A stretch of DNA of 64,000 nt from Gammaproteobacteria bacterium. GTDB taxonomy: Bacteria > Pseudomonadota > Gammaproteobacteria > Burkholderiales > Rhodocyclaceae. The stretch spans positions 87,348 to 151,347 of the forward strand of contig JAHJVE010000012.1 in NCBI GenBank assembly GCA_018828385.1, read 5' to 3'. This document shows positions 20,001 through 28,057 of the stretch, piece after piece. A program made the position numbers and the translations under genes. The stretch's first letter is position 1, and each line of letters begins with the position of its first letter. Under the pieces are notes generated by a model. The model was not told where the DNA came from, searched no databases, and saw only the letters and a list, made by a program, of their open reading frames with translations.

Positions 20001-22071
20001 CCGGCGGCAGGTCTTCCGGTTGCACCCGCTCCAGCGCGTCGATGTTGCGCTGGTAGGTACTTCCAGACAGCACCGCCTGCTTGAGCTTCGCTTTCACGTT
20101 GCCCGACAGGTAGTCGTCGGTGGTCTTCCACTCCCCGTCGGCCGGGTCCAGGAAAACCTGCCCCGCTCCGGCCAGTGCCTCCAGCACCGCCGCTTCGGGT
20201 GCGCCAAGCAGTTCGGCCATGTAAGCCGGATCGACCCGGCCGCGCCACTGGACGGACGCCGCCAGCGCTTCGGCCGGTTCGCCCGCGGTGCTCGGTTCGA
20301 CGACCCGGGTCAGCGTGCGCCGGGTGAACAGCGCCGCCTTGCGGGCCGTTTCCGACTCCTCGTCGTAATGCTCCAGCGACAGCAACAGCGGATAGTCCGG
20401 GTCGCGCCGGAACGCGAGCGCATTGGCGCGCGTGGACAGGCAACCGTAGCGCGACACAAAGCGCTCGTAGGTCCCATTGAGCATGGCTCGCAGGTGACCC
20501 AGCCGACCGTCGCCCGCATCCGCCAACTGCGCGTCGAGCAGGGCCCGGGCGTGGTCGCGGATGGCGCACAGGCCGGTGATTCGAGCTCGTTGCGTGGCAT
20601 TAAGCTGGTCATGGACGTCGACCATCTCGCTGCCCTCGACCCGATGCACCCGCCCCTGGTGGAGACGGTAGCTGCCAGGACGGGCACCGGCCTCGGCCGG
20701 GACCACCACTCGCAGCGGGGCTGCCTTGTGCGCCACCGGCCGGTAAGCATCGGCAGGCAGCAAGGCGATGCGCTCGGCCAGGGCCGCCTCCAGGTCACCC
20801 TCGAAGACGGCGACTGGCACTTCCTCGTAGCCATTGCTCTCGCGGCGGATGCGGCCAATGCAGAACTGCGGGTGCTCGGCGTACCAGGCGTTGATCGGCA
20901 GGTAGCGCTCGTAGCACTGGGGGTGCCGGAGACTATCGGGCACCGTGCCCAGCTTCAACCATTGGGCTTCGACCGCCTCGGCCCGCTGCCGCTTGCGCAG
21001 GAACAGGATGTCGGTCTGCACCTCGGTGGCGGCGATACCGGCGAAGGCGCCCTTGGGGAGCCGGATGGCACCCAGCAGGTGAGCCTGGGCGGCGATGTGC
21101 TCGCGCACCGCGTCGTACTGGGCATCCATCGTGTGGCTGCTGGTGATGAAGCACACCAGCCCACCAGGGCGCACCAGGTCGAGGGCGCGGCCGAAGAAGT
21201 AGTTGTGGATGCTGAAACGGGCATAGGCCCGGTTGCTCACGTCGGCGACCTTGTACTTGCCGAAGGGGACGTTGCCGATCACCAGGTCGTACCAGTGGTC
21301 GGGCAGCGGGGTTTTCTCGAAAGGGGAGATCCGCACGTCCACGCCGCCGGGCGCGTAGAGCGCCTTGAGGATGCGGCCGGAAACCCGGTCGATCTCGACG
21401 GCGGTGACGCTGCTGCGCTCGGCCAGATTCCGCGGCATGGCGCCGATGAAATGGCCGATGCCGGCGGAAGGCTCCAGAATGCGTCCGCCGGTGAAGCCGA
21501 AGCGCTCCACCGCCTGCCATATCGCCTCGATCACGTGGATCTCGGTGTAGTGGCTGTTGTTGACGGAGGCGCGCGCCGAATCGTAGTCCTCGGCACTGAG
21601 CATCGCCTGCAAGCGACGGGCACGTTCGGCCCAGGCGTTGTCGGTGGCTTCGAGATTGAAGCTGGCGGGCAGGCCACCCCAACCGGTGTAGCGCTGAAGA
21701 ACCTGGCGATCATCCGCACTGGCCGGCCGGCCTTCGGCTTCGATCTGGCGCAGAAGCGTGATTGCTGCCAGGTTGGCCTCGAACTTCGCGGTCTGGCCGG
21801 TCAGGTGCTCTAGGTCGGCGCGGGTCAGTTGCGGCCAGAGGACGCGCGGGGCGGCCTCGGTCGCGGTGGCCACCACCCGCCAGTTGGCGCGGACGGTAGC
21901 CACAAACTGCTCTTGCTCTACGTCGCTGAGGTTCTCGACGTGGATGACCTCGACAGGCTTGGCGGGGTCGCAAGAAACGGAAAGGCAAACCTGCTTTGCA
22001 GGGCGGGGCAGGGCTGGGGCCGCCGGGTCGAACCCGGGCAGCCACAGGGAAGGCGCGGTAGGACGGGCCAT
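17062..22071 (-). CDS. Giant methyltransferase-helicase fusion (DarB-like / SNF2-like)
   Basis: SAM motif 'ILEPSAGIGHFIGAMP', 'DLVIGNVPFG', Walker A-like 'VVGAGKTAVCVIASMELRRLG', 'ALFVDEAHLHKN', 'RQGNECEEVEIFRYVTEGSFDSYMWQTLETKARFI'; start MARPTAPS. Confidence 0.8.
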   Translation of the reverse strand: MARPTAPSLWLPGFDPAAPALPRPAKQVCLSVSCDPAKPVEVIHVENLSDVEQEQFVATVRANWRVVATATEAAPRVLWPQLTRADLEHLTGQTAKFEANLAAITLLRQIEAEGRPASADDRQVLQRYTGWGGLPASFNLEATDNAWAERARRLQAMLSAEDYDSARASVNNSHYTEIHVIEAIWQAVERFGFTGGRILEPSAGIGHFIGAMPRNLAERSSVTAVEIDRVSGRILKALYAPGGVDVRISPFEKTPLPDHWYDLVIGNVPFGKYKVADVSNRAYARFSIHNYFFGRALDLVRPGGLVCFITSSHTMDAQYDAVREHIAAQAHLLGAIRLPKGAFAGIAATEVQTDILFLRKRQRAEAVEAQWLKLGTVPDSLRHPQCYERYLPINAWYAEHPQFCIGRIRRESNGYEEVPVAVFEGDLEAALAERIALLPADAYRPVAHKAAPLRVVVPAEAGARPGSYRLHQGRVHRVEGSEMVDVHDQLNATQRARITGLCAIRDHARALLDAQLADAGDGRLGHLRAMLNGTYERFVSRYGCLSTRANALAFRRDPDYPLLLSLEHYDEESETARKAALFTRRTLTRVVEPSTAGEPAEALAASVQWRGRVDPAYMAELLGAPEAAVLEALAGAGQVFLDPADGEWKTTDDYLSGNVKAKLKQAVLSGSTYQRNIDALERVQPEDLPPAAIEPRLGAVWIPALDVEAFIQQVLELKDCQVGYSAEAGAWSVKYGEWEARQNVKVTQEFGTSRMNAIELVQCALNVQVPTVRDRDPLTDKYFVNPDETLAAREKLGLIKERFAGWAFEDTERREKLCRIYNDLFNATRPRRFDGSHLKLPGFSRCFVLHPHQLDSVWRIVQSGNTGLFHVVGAGKTAVCVIASMELRRLGFVNKPCHVVPNHMLAQYTAEFVRLYPNASVLMAGKEDLEGDRRRELVSRIATGDWDAVVITHSSFERIRMSPRFSERFIKEIIHEIEMAVRAEKSNDRSNRIVKQLEAMKKNWAVRLEKLSADQKKDDLLSWELLGIDALFVDEAHLHKNLYRFTKMTRVAGLPLTSSERAFDLFLKTRYTMQLHGHAQRGVVFATATPVANTMAEIHTMMRYLQPNRLEELGLQQFDAWAATFGESVTALEIAPDGSGYRMHTRFARFINVPELMAVFGEVADIRTAEMLDLPVPKLRGGKPRIVACPASPSLKAFVQTLVQRAEAIRNGDVKPNEDNMLAITTDGRKAALDFRLVAPLARFDENGKVAACVREVHAIWQRTTDFRGAQLVFCDLSSPKGGKSFSVYDDLRDRLIGAGIPEKEIAFVHDAETDGQKATLFKAVREGRVRVLLGSTAKMGVGTNVQTRLTALHHLDAPWRPCDVEQREGRILRQGNECEEVEIFRYVTEGSFDSYMWQTLETKARFIAQVMKGDQGIRSLEDVELAALSYAEVKALASGNPLVIEKAGVDAEVAKLSTLFSVWRNQRYANESEVGRLPMMIEALEKKVALYAKDAARIEPQTMQGIAMELAGRRIVGPDAVGEALRGLVKAARDEVRTASRMIERIVGRFGGFDLGILAARGDETPNLYLAGYCLYNAEPYQTGPALVAALLGALESVGKHHADAEIQLETRRKRLEDLRLELARSFEHEGRLTDLLVRQRELLKQLDLDKDEAGSARVDADEARQAA

Positions 22072-22140
22072 CGGTGTGTTCTCCAAGGAAAACGGGGAAC
22101 ACAACGCCCCATCGGGGAGGCGGGCTCCCCGGGTGGGATG
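22072..22140 (-). ncRNA. radC RNA motif-like leader
   Basis: Minus strand: CATCCCA-CCCGGGGAG-CCCG-CCTCCCCGATGGGG, then TGTGTTC pairing with GAACACA at RBS/start. Confidence 0.65.
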
Positions 22141-22346
22141 GGCAAGAAAACGGTCGTGGACGACCGGTTGGCAAAGGCCAGACGGACGCGACTGCGCCGG
22201 GCTTCATGGCGAAGCCGGCAGATCGGGTACGAGGCGGCGAGCGCCAAGGGCTTGGAAACCAGCCGACGAGCGTCAGCCAGCGCAGGGCTCAGTTCAGCGC
22301 GGGGCGCGGAACCAGGGGCAGCCGTCGAACGCTGCCACAACAAAAT

Positions 22347-22398
22347 GCGGGTAACGACCGCAACGCCCGAGGCGACTCGGGAGCGCTCGAACGAGCGC
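22347..22398. repeat. Multi-hairpin repeat copy 3
   Basis: GCGGGTAACGACCGC (stem change relative to GCAG/CTGC), then CCCGAG-GCGA-CTCGGG and GCGCTC-GAAC-GAGCGC. Confidence 0.65.
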
Positions 22399-22675
22399 GC
22401 GTTGGCCGAAGCCAGATGCCCTAACAGTGTGCCGTTCGGCGAGCGGCCGTGCGCACCGGTCGGCCATTCGCCTGCGAAATCCCTGGTGGAGCAGGCGGAT
22501 TGCGGGTGGCAATGGGTTGAGCGGCCATGGGCCACCGGCGGTGAGGGGCTCGATGCGCATCCAATCGGGGGAGGGCAAGGATGCCGGCATCCGGTGGGAC
22601 ATGCGGCCGAGGATCCGACTACCCGTCGCTTTCCTGTTTATCCATGACGATGGGAACGCACGCTGACGCGGTCCG

Positions 22676-23299
22676 TCAGTCGCATGCATTCGCCGTGGCC
22701 GCCTGCGCAGAGCGCGCCGGTGGAACGCTCAGGCGGACCATCGCCTTGCCCAGTTGCTTCGCATGGAGCAAGGCGGCATCGGCACGCTCCAACACCTGCT
22801 CCAGCGATTCCGCAGCATGAAGCTCGGCGACCCCGGCAGAGAACCGCAGCGGCACGGCGCCACCCGGCACTGACAGGGGTGATTCGGCAAGTGCCTGTTG
22901 CAGGCGTTCCAACAGCAGGCAGGCATCGCCGCCGCTGCAATTCATCAGGATCAGGGCGAACTCGTCGCCGCCCAGCCTCGCGATGATGTCGGCGGGACGC
23001 AGATGCCGGCGCAGCGTGGCGGCGAAGTGAACCAGCGCGGCGTCGCCGACCGGATGGCCGTGCCGGTCGTTGATGGCCTTGAAGCCATCCAGGTCGATCA
23101 TCGCGCAGCAGGCCGACATGGCCATCGGGCCGTTGCCGGCCCACCGGTCGCAAGCGCGCCGGAATCCGCGACGGTTCAGGAGCGGAGTGAGATCGTCCTG
23201 GTGGAGCAGGTGCTGCGCCTGTTCCAGCGCCCGCTTCAGACCCGCGATGCGCTGCATGACGGCCGAGCGCCGATGTCGCCGCTGGGAATTGGAATGCAT
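22676..23299 (-). CDS. GGDEF diguanylate cyclase
   Basis: 'DDLTPLLNRRGF', 'DLDGFKAINDRHGHPVGDAAL', 'RLGGDEFALIL'. Confidence 0.9.
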   Translation of the reverse strand: MHSNSQRRHRRSAVMQRIAGLKRALEQAQHLLHQDDLTPLLNRRGFRRACDRWAGNGPMAMSACCAMIDLDGFKAINDRHGHPVGDAALVHFAATLRRHLRPADIIARLGGDEFALILMNCSGGDACLLLERLQQALAESPLSVPGGAVPLRFSAGVAELHAAESLEQVLERADAALLHAKQLGKAMVRLSVPPARSAQAATANACD

Positions 23300-23586
23300 G
23301 AAGGCCTGCGAGGGGTGCGGAAGAGGGCCTCAGCGTAGTGGTCCGCGGCAGGGGCGCCCAGCAGGAACGGCCGGTTTGGCGGCACCGTTTCGAGATCAGA
23401 CGCGACCCCGGCGGACCGATGGATCAAGGTGAATGCCATTCGATTTACGTTGGTTCTGCCGTCCGCGGTCGCACATCACTTCTGACAGCGATGCCCGGAG
23501 GCTTGAAAGGCGGGGTTCGGATGAGATTCTGGACTCATGGACATGCCCCTCGGCATGCCTCCTTCAACCGTTCAGGAGCCCTCCGT

Positions 23587-25587
23587 ATGAAATTCACCAA
23601 AGCCGAAATCGACGCCATCATCGAAGCGTCGCCCCGCACCTTCGTTCCCTTCAACAAGTTGGTCCTCTCGCAGGACTATCAGGCGCGCGCCGGTGGCAGC
23701 ACCCCGAAGATGAGCATCGTCGAACTCGCGGCCTCGATCAAGGAATGTGGCGTGTTGCAGAACCTCGTCGTCGTGCAGAGCGCACGCGGCCGCTACGAGG
23801 TCTGCGCGGGTGGTCGCCGGCTCGAAGCGCTGACCCTGCTGGTGGGCAACGGCGACCTCGCCGACAACTACCCCATTCCGGTGCTGATCGTGCCGGCCGA
23901 CCGGGCGCTGATCGCCAGCCTGTCGGAAAACTGCTTCCACATCCCCATGCATCCGGCCGACGAGTTCGCGGCCTTTGCCAAGCTGATCGGGCAAGGCAAG
24001 TCGGTCGAGGAGGTGGCTGCTGCCTTCGGGGTCACTCCCCTGGTGGTCAAGCGCCGCATGAAGCTCGCCATCGTCTCGCCCAAGCTGATGACGCTGTTCC
24101 GCGAAGACCAGATCGGCTTGGACTGCCTGATGGTGCTGGCCTCGGTGGACGATCACCAGAAGCAGGAGCAGACCTGGGCCGCGCTGCCGTCGTGGAACCG
24201 CCGTCCCGACTACCTGCGCCAACTGCTGACCCAGGGCGAGATCGAGTCCGACCGCGATCCCGTCGCCAAGTACGTGACCCCCAAGGCCTATGAGAAGGCC
24301 GGCGGTGCGCTACGGCGCGACCTCTTCAGCGACGACGACAAGAAGGTCTACCTGCTCGATGCGGCCCTCCTGGAAAAGTTGGCGACCGACAAGCTGCAAA
24401 AGCGGGCCAAGCAGATCGCAGCCGAAGGCTGGAAATGGGTCGATGTCCGCGTCCGGTATGCCTTCGACGAATACGTCAAGTACGGCGAACTGCGCAAGAC
24501 GAAGCGCCAACCGGAGGCCGAGGAAGCGGCCGCCCTGGAGGACATGGATGGTCGCATCGCGGTGCTGCACGCGCAGATGGAAAGGCTGGCCGACGAAGAC
24601 GGCGACGAGGAGGCCTTCTATCAACTCGAAGGCGAAGCCGAAGGCCTGGAGGACCGACGCAAGGCGCTCGACGAAGCCCTCAGCGTGTGGCCGGCCGACC
24701 TGATGGCCCAGGCCGGCTGCGTCGTTCATGTCGGCCACAACGGCGCAGTCGCGGTGAAGTACGGGTTGATCCGCCCCGAGGATCGCAGCGACATGGTCCA
24801 GGCCGCCCGCCAAGCCGCCGAAAACGGCACCGACGAACCGCTGGTCTCGTTGCCGTCGCCCAAGACCCGCCCGGTGCATTCCGAGAAACTGGTGCGCAGT
24901 CTCACCGCCCACCGGGTCGCCGCCGTCCAGGCCGAACTGATTGAGCGTCCCGACGTGGCGCTGGCAGCGATCACCGCCCATCTGGCGCAGAAGATTTTCC
25001 GGGGCAACGATCTCTACTATTGCCGCTCGGAGAACGTCCTCGCCATCAGCGCGACCGACAGCCAATCCGAACTGCGCTCCGCCGCCGAGGACATGGAGGC
25101 CAGTGCCGCCTGGACGAAGCTTCAGGCCGAGCGCACGGCCTGGGCCGAGCGGCTGCCGGAGAACCTGGAGGAAATCTTTCCTTGGCTGCTCGCCCAGGAG
25201 CGGGCGACGGTGCTGCACCTGCTGACCTTCGTCGTTGCGGTCACCGTCACCGGCATCTATGGCACCGAACCCGAGCGGCAAAGCAACGAGGCGTTGGCGC
25301 GGGCCTTGGGACTGGACATGAGCCAATGGTGGACGGCCACCGGTCCCTCGTACTTCAACCACGTTTCCAAGGCGCGCATTCTCGCGGTCGTCACCGAGAC
25401 CGTCGATGCCAATGCCGCCAGTCCGCTGGCCGCGCTTAAGAAGGATGCCGTGGTGACGGGGGCAGAACAGACGCTGGCGGGAACCGGCTGGTTGCCGGCG
25501 GTGTTGCGGGTTCAGCCTCTGCCGACAGCAGGCGAGTGCTCAGAATCCTTGCCAGGCGAAGAAGCAGAACCGGCAATGGCCGAGTAA
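23587..25587 (+). CDS. ParB/RepB-like nuclease-domain protein
   Basis: 'LAASIKECGVLQNLVVVQSARGRYEVCAGGRRLEALTLL', 'SLSENCFHIPMHPADEFAAFAKLIGQGKSVEEVAAAFGVTPLVVKRRMKLA'; start MKFTKAEID. Confidence 0.88.
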   Translation: MKFTKAEIDAIIEASPRTFVPFNKLVLSQDYQARAGGSTPKMSIVELAASIKECGVLQNLVVVQSARGRYEVCAGGRRLEALTLLVGNGDLADNYPIPVLIVPADRALIASLSENCFHIPMHPADEFAAFAKLIGQGKSVEEVAAAFGVTPLVVKRRMKLAIVSPKLMTLFREDQIGLDCLMVLASVDDHQKQEQTWAALPSWNRRPDYLRQLLTQGEIESDRDPVAKYVTPKAYEKAGGALRRDLFSDDDKKVYLLDAALLEKLATDKLQKRAKQIAAEGWKWVDVRVRYAFDEYVKYGELRKTKRQPEAEEAAALEDMDGRIAVLHAQMERLADEDGDEEAFYQLEGEAEGLEDRRKALDEALSVWPADLMAQAGCVVHVGHNGAVAVKYGLIRPEDRSDMVQAARQAAENGTDEPLVSLPSPKTRPVHSEKLVRSLTAHRVAAVQAELIERPDVALAAITAHLAQKIFRGNDLYYCRSENVLAISATDSQSELRSAAEDMEASAAWTKLQAERTAWAERLPENLEEIFPWLLAQERATVLHLLTFVVAVTVTGIYGTEPERQSNEALARALGLDMSQWWTATGPSYFNHVSKARILAVVTETVDANAASPLAALKKDAVVTGAEQTLAGTGWLPAVLRVQPLPTAGECSESLPGEEAEPAMAE

Positions 25588-25813
25588 GCCTCTGCAATGC
25601 AATACCGTTGAACCGATGCGGGAAGACACGACGCGCAGGCGCGTTGCGCAGCATTCGCCGGCTTCGGTGGGTCTCAGCAAGGAGGAAATCAAGGCTTGAG
25701 AGGTGGGGTGGTAGAGGGGCAGTCGAAAGTCCAGTCAGCTGGATTTGTGCCAATAGAGTGCATATAATGTGCGTAAGAGTTGCGGTGCAGTAAATGCTTG
25801 CCGGAGAGACGCC

Positions 25814-26218
25814 ATGCCAATGACCGCTGCCTATGCCCCTGCCTTGACCCACGGCTTCGAAGGCTTCCTGGATTTTCTGCGTGACCAGGAAGCCGGGCCG
25901 GCCGTGCTCTCGCCGAAGCGGTTCAGCGATGTGTTGAGCATCGACCTCCAGACGCTTGCCGGGCAGGCCCATGTTCACCGCAACACCTTGAGCCGGGCGC
26001 CCGCCTCGGAGAGCGTGCAGCGCTTCATGCGCGAGGCCCTGCGCGTGCTGCGTGCCGCCAACGACCTGACCGGCGATGTCGGCCGGGCCATCTTCTGGTA
26101 TCGCAACGAACCCCTGCCGCCGTTCAATTACAAGACGGCCGAACAACTGGTGTCGGAAGGGCGGGCCGAGGAGGTACTGCGCTACGTGGAATCCCTCGAA
26201 GCGGGCGCGGCAGGATGA
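25814..26218 (+). CDS. Xre/MbcA/ParS-type antitoxin
   Basis: HTH N-terminus plus 'AIFWYRNEPLPPFNYKTAEQLVSEGRAEEVLRYVES' toxin-binding motif. Confidence 0.82.
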   Translation: MPMTAAYAPALTHGFEGFLDFLRDQEAGPAVLSPKRFSDVLSIDLQTLAGQAHVHRNTLSRAPASESVQRFMREALRVLRAANDLTGDVGRAIFWYRNEPLPPFNYKTAEQLVSEGRAEEVLRYVESLEAGAAG

Positions 26219-26319
26219 AGCCGATCCGGCTGGCTGCCGTCACCGCCTATCGCCTGCATGTGCCGAAGTGGGCGGTTGCGCCGACGAGCGGCGCCGGGGC
26301 GGCCAAAATGCGGACCTGA
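26215..26319 (+). pseudogene. Truncated RES-domain toxin
   Basis: MKPIRLAAVTAYRLHVPKWAVAPTSGAGAAKMRT* resembles a RES N-terminus; starts on the antitoxin stop, then stops before the expected GGR(x)NRPG motif. Confidence 0.65.
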
Positions 26320-26368
26320 GCCAGAAACGACACGGCCATGCACGTGCCCTGACCGAGTGAAGAAACCC

Positions 26369-27217
26369 ATGCAGGAATCTCCTCAACAAGCGATTGAACG
26401 CTACCTTCGCAGCGGCGACCACGATGCACACTTCCGGCCATGGCCGGGAGACAACTACGTTGCCCAGGCCCAGTACGGGAGTGTCGCGCTGCGCCAAGCA
26501 CTGATCTCGGCGGTCCGCCATCGAACGGCGCACGCCGAACTCCCTGCAGCCCCGCCCGAACAGGATGTCGTTGCCTTCACCCGCGGCAAAGTGGCCCCCA
26601 TGGTGCGGGGATTGTTCCCGGTCCACGAACAGGAGTCCGTCCTCGACGTGCTCGGCCACTCGGTCGTCTTCCTCACGCCGGCCACGATCGATGCGGTGCT
26701 CGAGCACACACCATGGCTCAGTACCGCCTGGGATCTGGCGAACCTCTATCTCGCCGGCGTCGGCGCGGAACTTCTTGCTGACGACGCGCCCAACCTTCTT
26801 GGCCTCAGCGAAGGGACGACCTGCTACCTGTCGGCCGAATACTTCGGGGCGCCGGGCCGCTTCGATGACTTCCTGGTCCATGAGGCAGCCCATATCTTTC
26901 ACAACTGCAAGCGTCGCACGATCGGATTGCGCGAGACCCGGCGGCGTGAGTGGCTGCTGGAAATCGAGTTCGCCAAGCGCGAGACCTTCGCTTATGCCTG
27001 CGAGACCTACGGCCGTATTCACGATCTCGGCCAAGGACTGCGGGCCCGGCAGACATTGCTCGCGGAATACGCGCAGGGACCGATGCCGGCGGACGACAGA
27101 TTGGATGCGGAAGAATACCTCGACATCCTGCACGAAGCGGTCGCTGCCCGGAACGGCTGGAAACGCATCCTGGCACGGTGCGCGCCGCCCCAGGGTAGGC
27201 AGAGCGGCGGGGCATAA
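26369..27217 (+). CDS. Hypothetical protein with HExxH motif
   Basis: 'FLVHEAAHIFHNCKRRTIGLRETRRREWLLEIEFAKRETFAYACETY'. Confidence 0.6.
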   Translation: MQESPQQAIERYLRSGDHDAHFRPWPGDNYVAQAQYGSVALRQALISAVRHRTAHAELPAAPPEQDVVAFTRGKVAPMVRGLFPVHEQESVLDVLGHSVVFLTPATIDAVLEHTPWLSTAWDLANLYLAGVGAELLADDAPNLLGLSEGTTCYLSAEYFGAPGRFDDFLVHEAAHIFHNCKRRTIGLRETRRREWLLEIEFAKRETFAYACETYGRIHDLGQGLRARQTLLAEYAQGPMPADDRLDAEEYLDILHEAVAARNGWKRILARCAPPQGRQSGGA

Positions 27218-27369
27218 CCTTGACGCGCCCGATCTTCCTTCAGTTTCTCTTCCAGATAGTAGCCCATCGCCCGCTCGGTCTCGCTGTAAGGCGAACAGGA
27301 GTCTTACCGCCGGGCTTGAATCACGGCAGTATCGCGTATAACATATAAACGTGTGATAAGGAGAGCGCC

Positions 27370-27606
27370 ATGCATTTCAATATCTACCTCGACGACGAGA
27401 CCGGGAAGCAACTAACGGAGGCTGCGCGGCGAGCCGGCGAGAACCGCAATGCCGTCATCCGGCAGGCCGTGCACGAGTGGCTTACCCGTCGCGGCAAGCC
27501 GCAATGGCCGCAAGCGGTGCTTGCCTTCACCGGAGAGCCCGACATGCCGGCATTCGAAGCCGGCCGTGCGCATTTAGCACCGGCCAAGGCTGATCCCTTG
27601 GCATGA
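27370..27606 (+). CDS. RHH/CopG antitoxin (VapB-like)
   Basis: 'FNIYLDDETGKQLTEAARRAGENRNAVIRQAVHEWL'. Confidence 0.8.
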   Translation: MHFNIYLDDETGKQLTEAARRAGENRNAVIRQAVHEWLTRRGKPQWPQAVLAFTGEPDMPAFEAGRAHLAPAKADPLA

Positions 27607-28016
27607 AGTACTTGCTCGATACTTGCACGGTGAGCGACTTCGTCAAAGGGGAGGCAGGTGTGCTGAACACGATTAAGCGCATCTCGCCCGACCAAATCGC
27701 AATTTCGGTCGTGACTCGCATGGAGATCGAGTATGGGCTGCTGCTCAACCCCCAACGCGCCAAGAAACTGGAACCGATTCTGGATGCCTTTATTTCATCG
27801 ATCGCCGTGTTGCCCTTCGACGATGCCGATGCGAAAGCGGCTGCGGCGATCCGGGCGGTGCTGCACCAGGAAGGGCGACCTATCGGTCCCTATGATTGCC
27901 AAATTGCCGGCTGCGGGTTGGCCCGCGGATTGGTGGTCGTAACCTCGAACGAAACGGAGTTTCGACGCGTCGGCGGGCTGCGTGTTGAAAACTGGCGGGG
28001 GGTGGGGGCGGGCTGA
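27603..28016 (+). CDS. vapC: PIN-domain toxin (VapC-like)
   Basis: 'MKYLLDTCTVSDFVKGE', 'VVTRMEIEYGL', 'GPYDCQIAGCGLARGLVVVTSNETEFRRV'. Confidence 0.88.
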   Translation: MKYLLDTCTVSDFVKGEAGVLNTIKRISPDQIAISVVTRMEIEYGLLLNPQRAKKLEPILDAFISSIAVLPFDDADAKAAAAIRAVLHQEGRPIGPYDCQIAGCGLARGLVVVTSNETEFRRVGGLRVENWRGVGAG

Positions 28017-28057
28017 GGTTCTTTTCCTGCCCCCAATGCTCTGGCCGGCGAAGCCGT

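Noticed and set aside
17875-21813. 1312-aa plus-strand ORF antisense to the giant helicase
   Set aside because: Shadow ORF from high GC; His/Gln/Arg/Gly-biased low-complexity translation, while the minus strand has clear helicase motifs.
27019-27267. Minus-strand ORF starting MGYYLEEKLKEDRARQ
   Set aside because: The first residues look like a real protein remnant, but the rest runs antisense through the HExxH gene; too short to assign.
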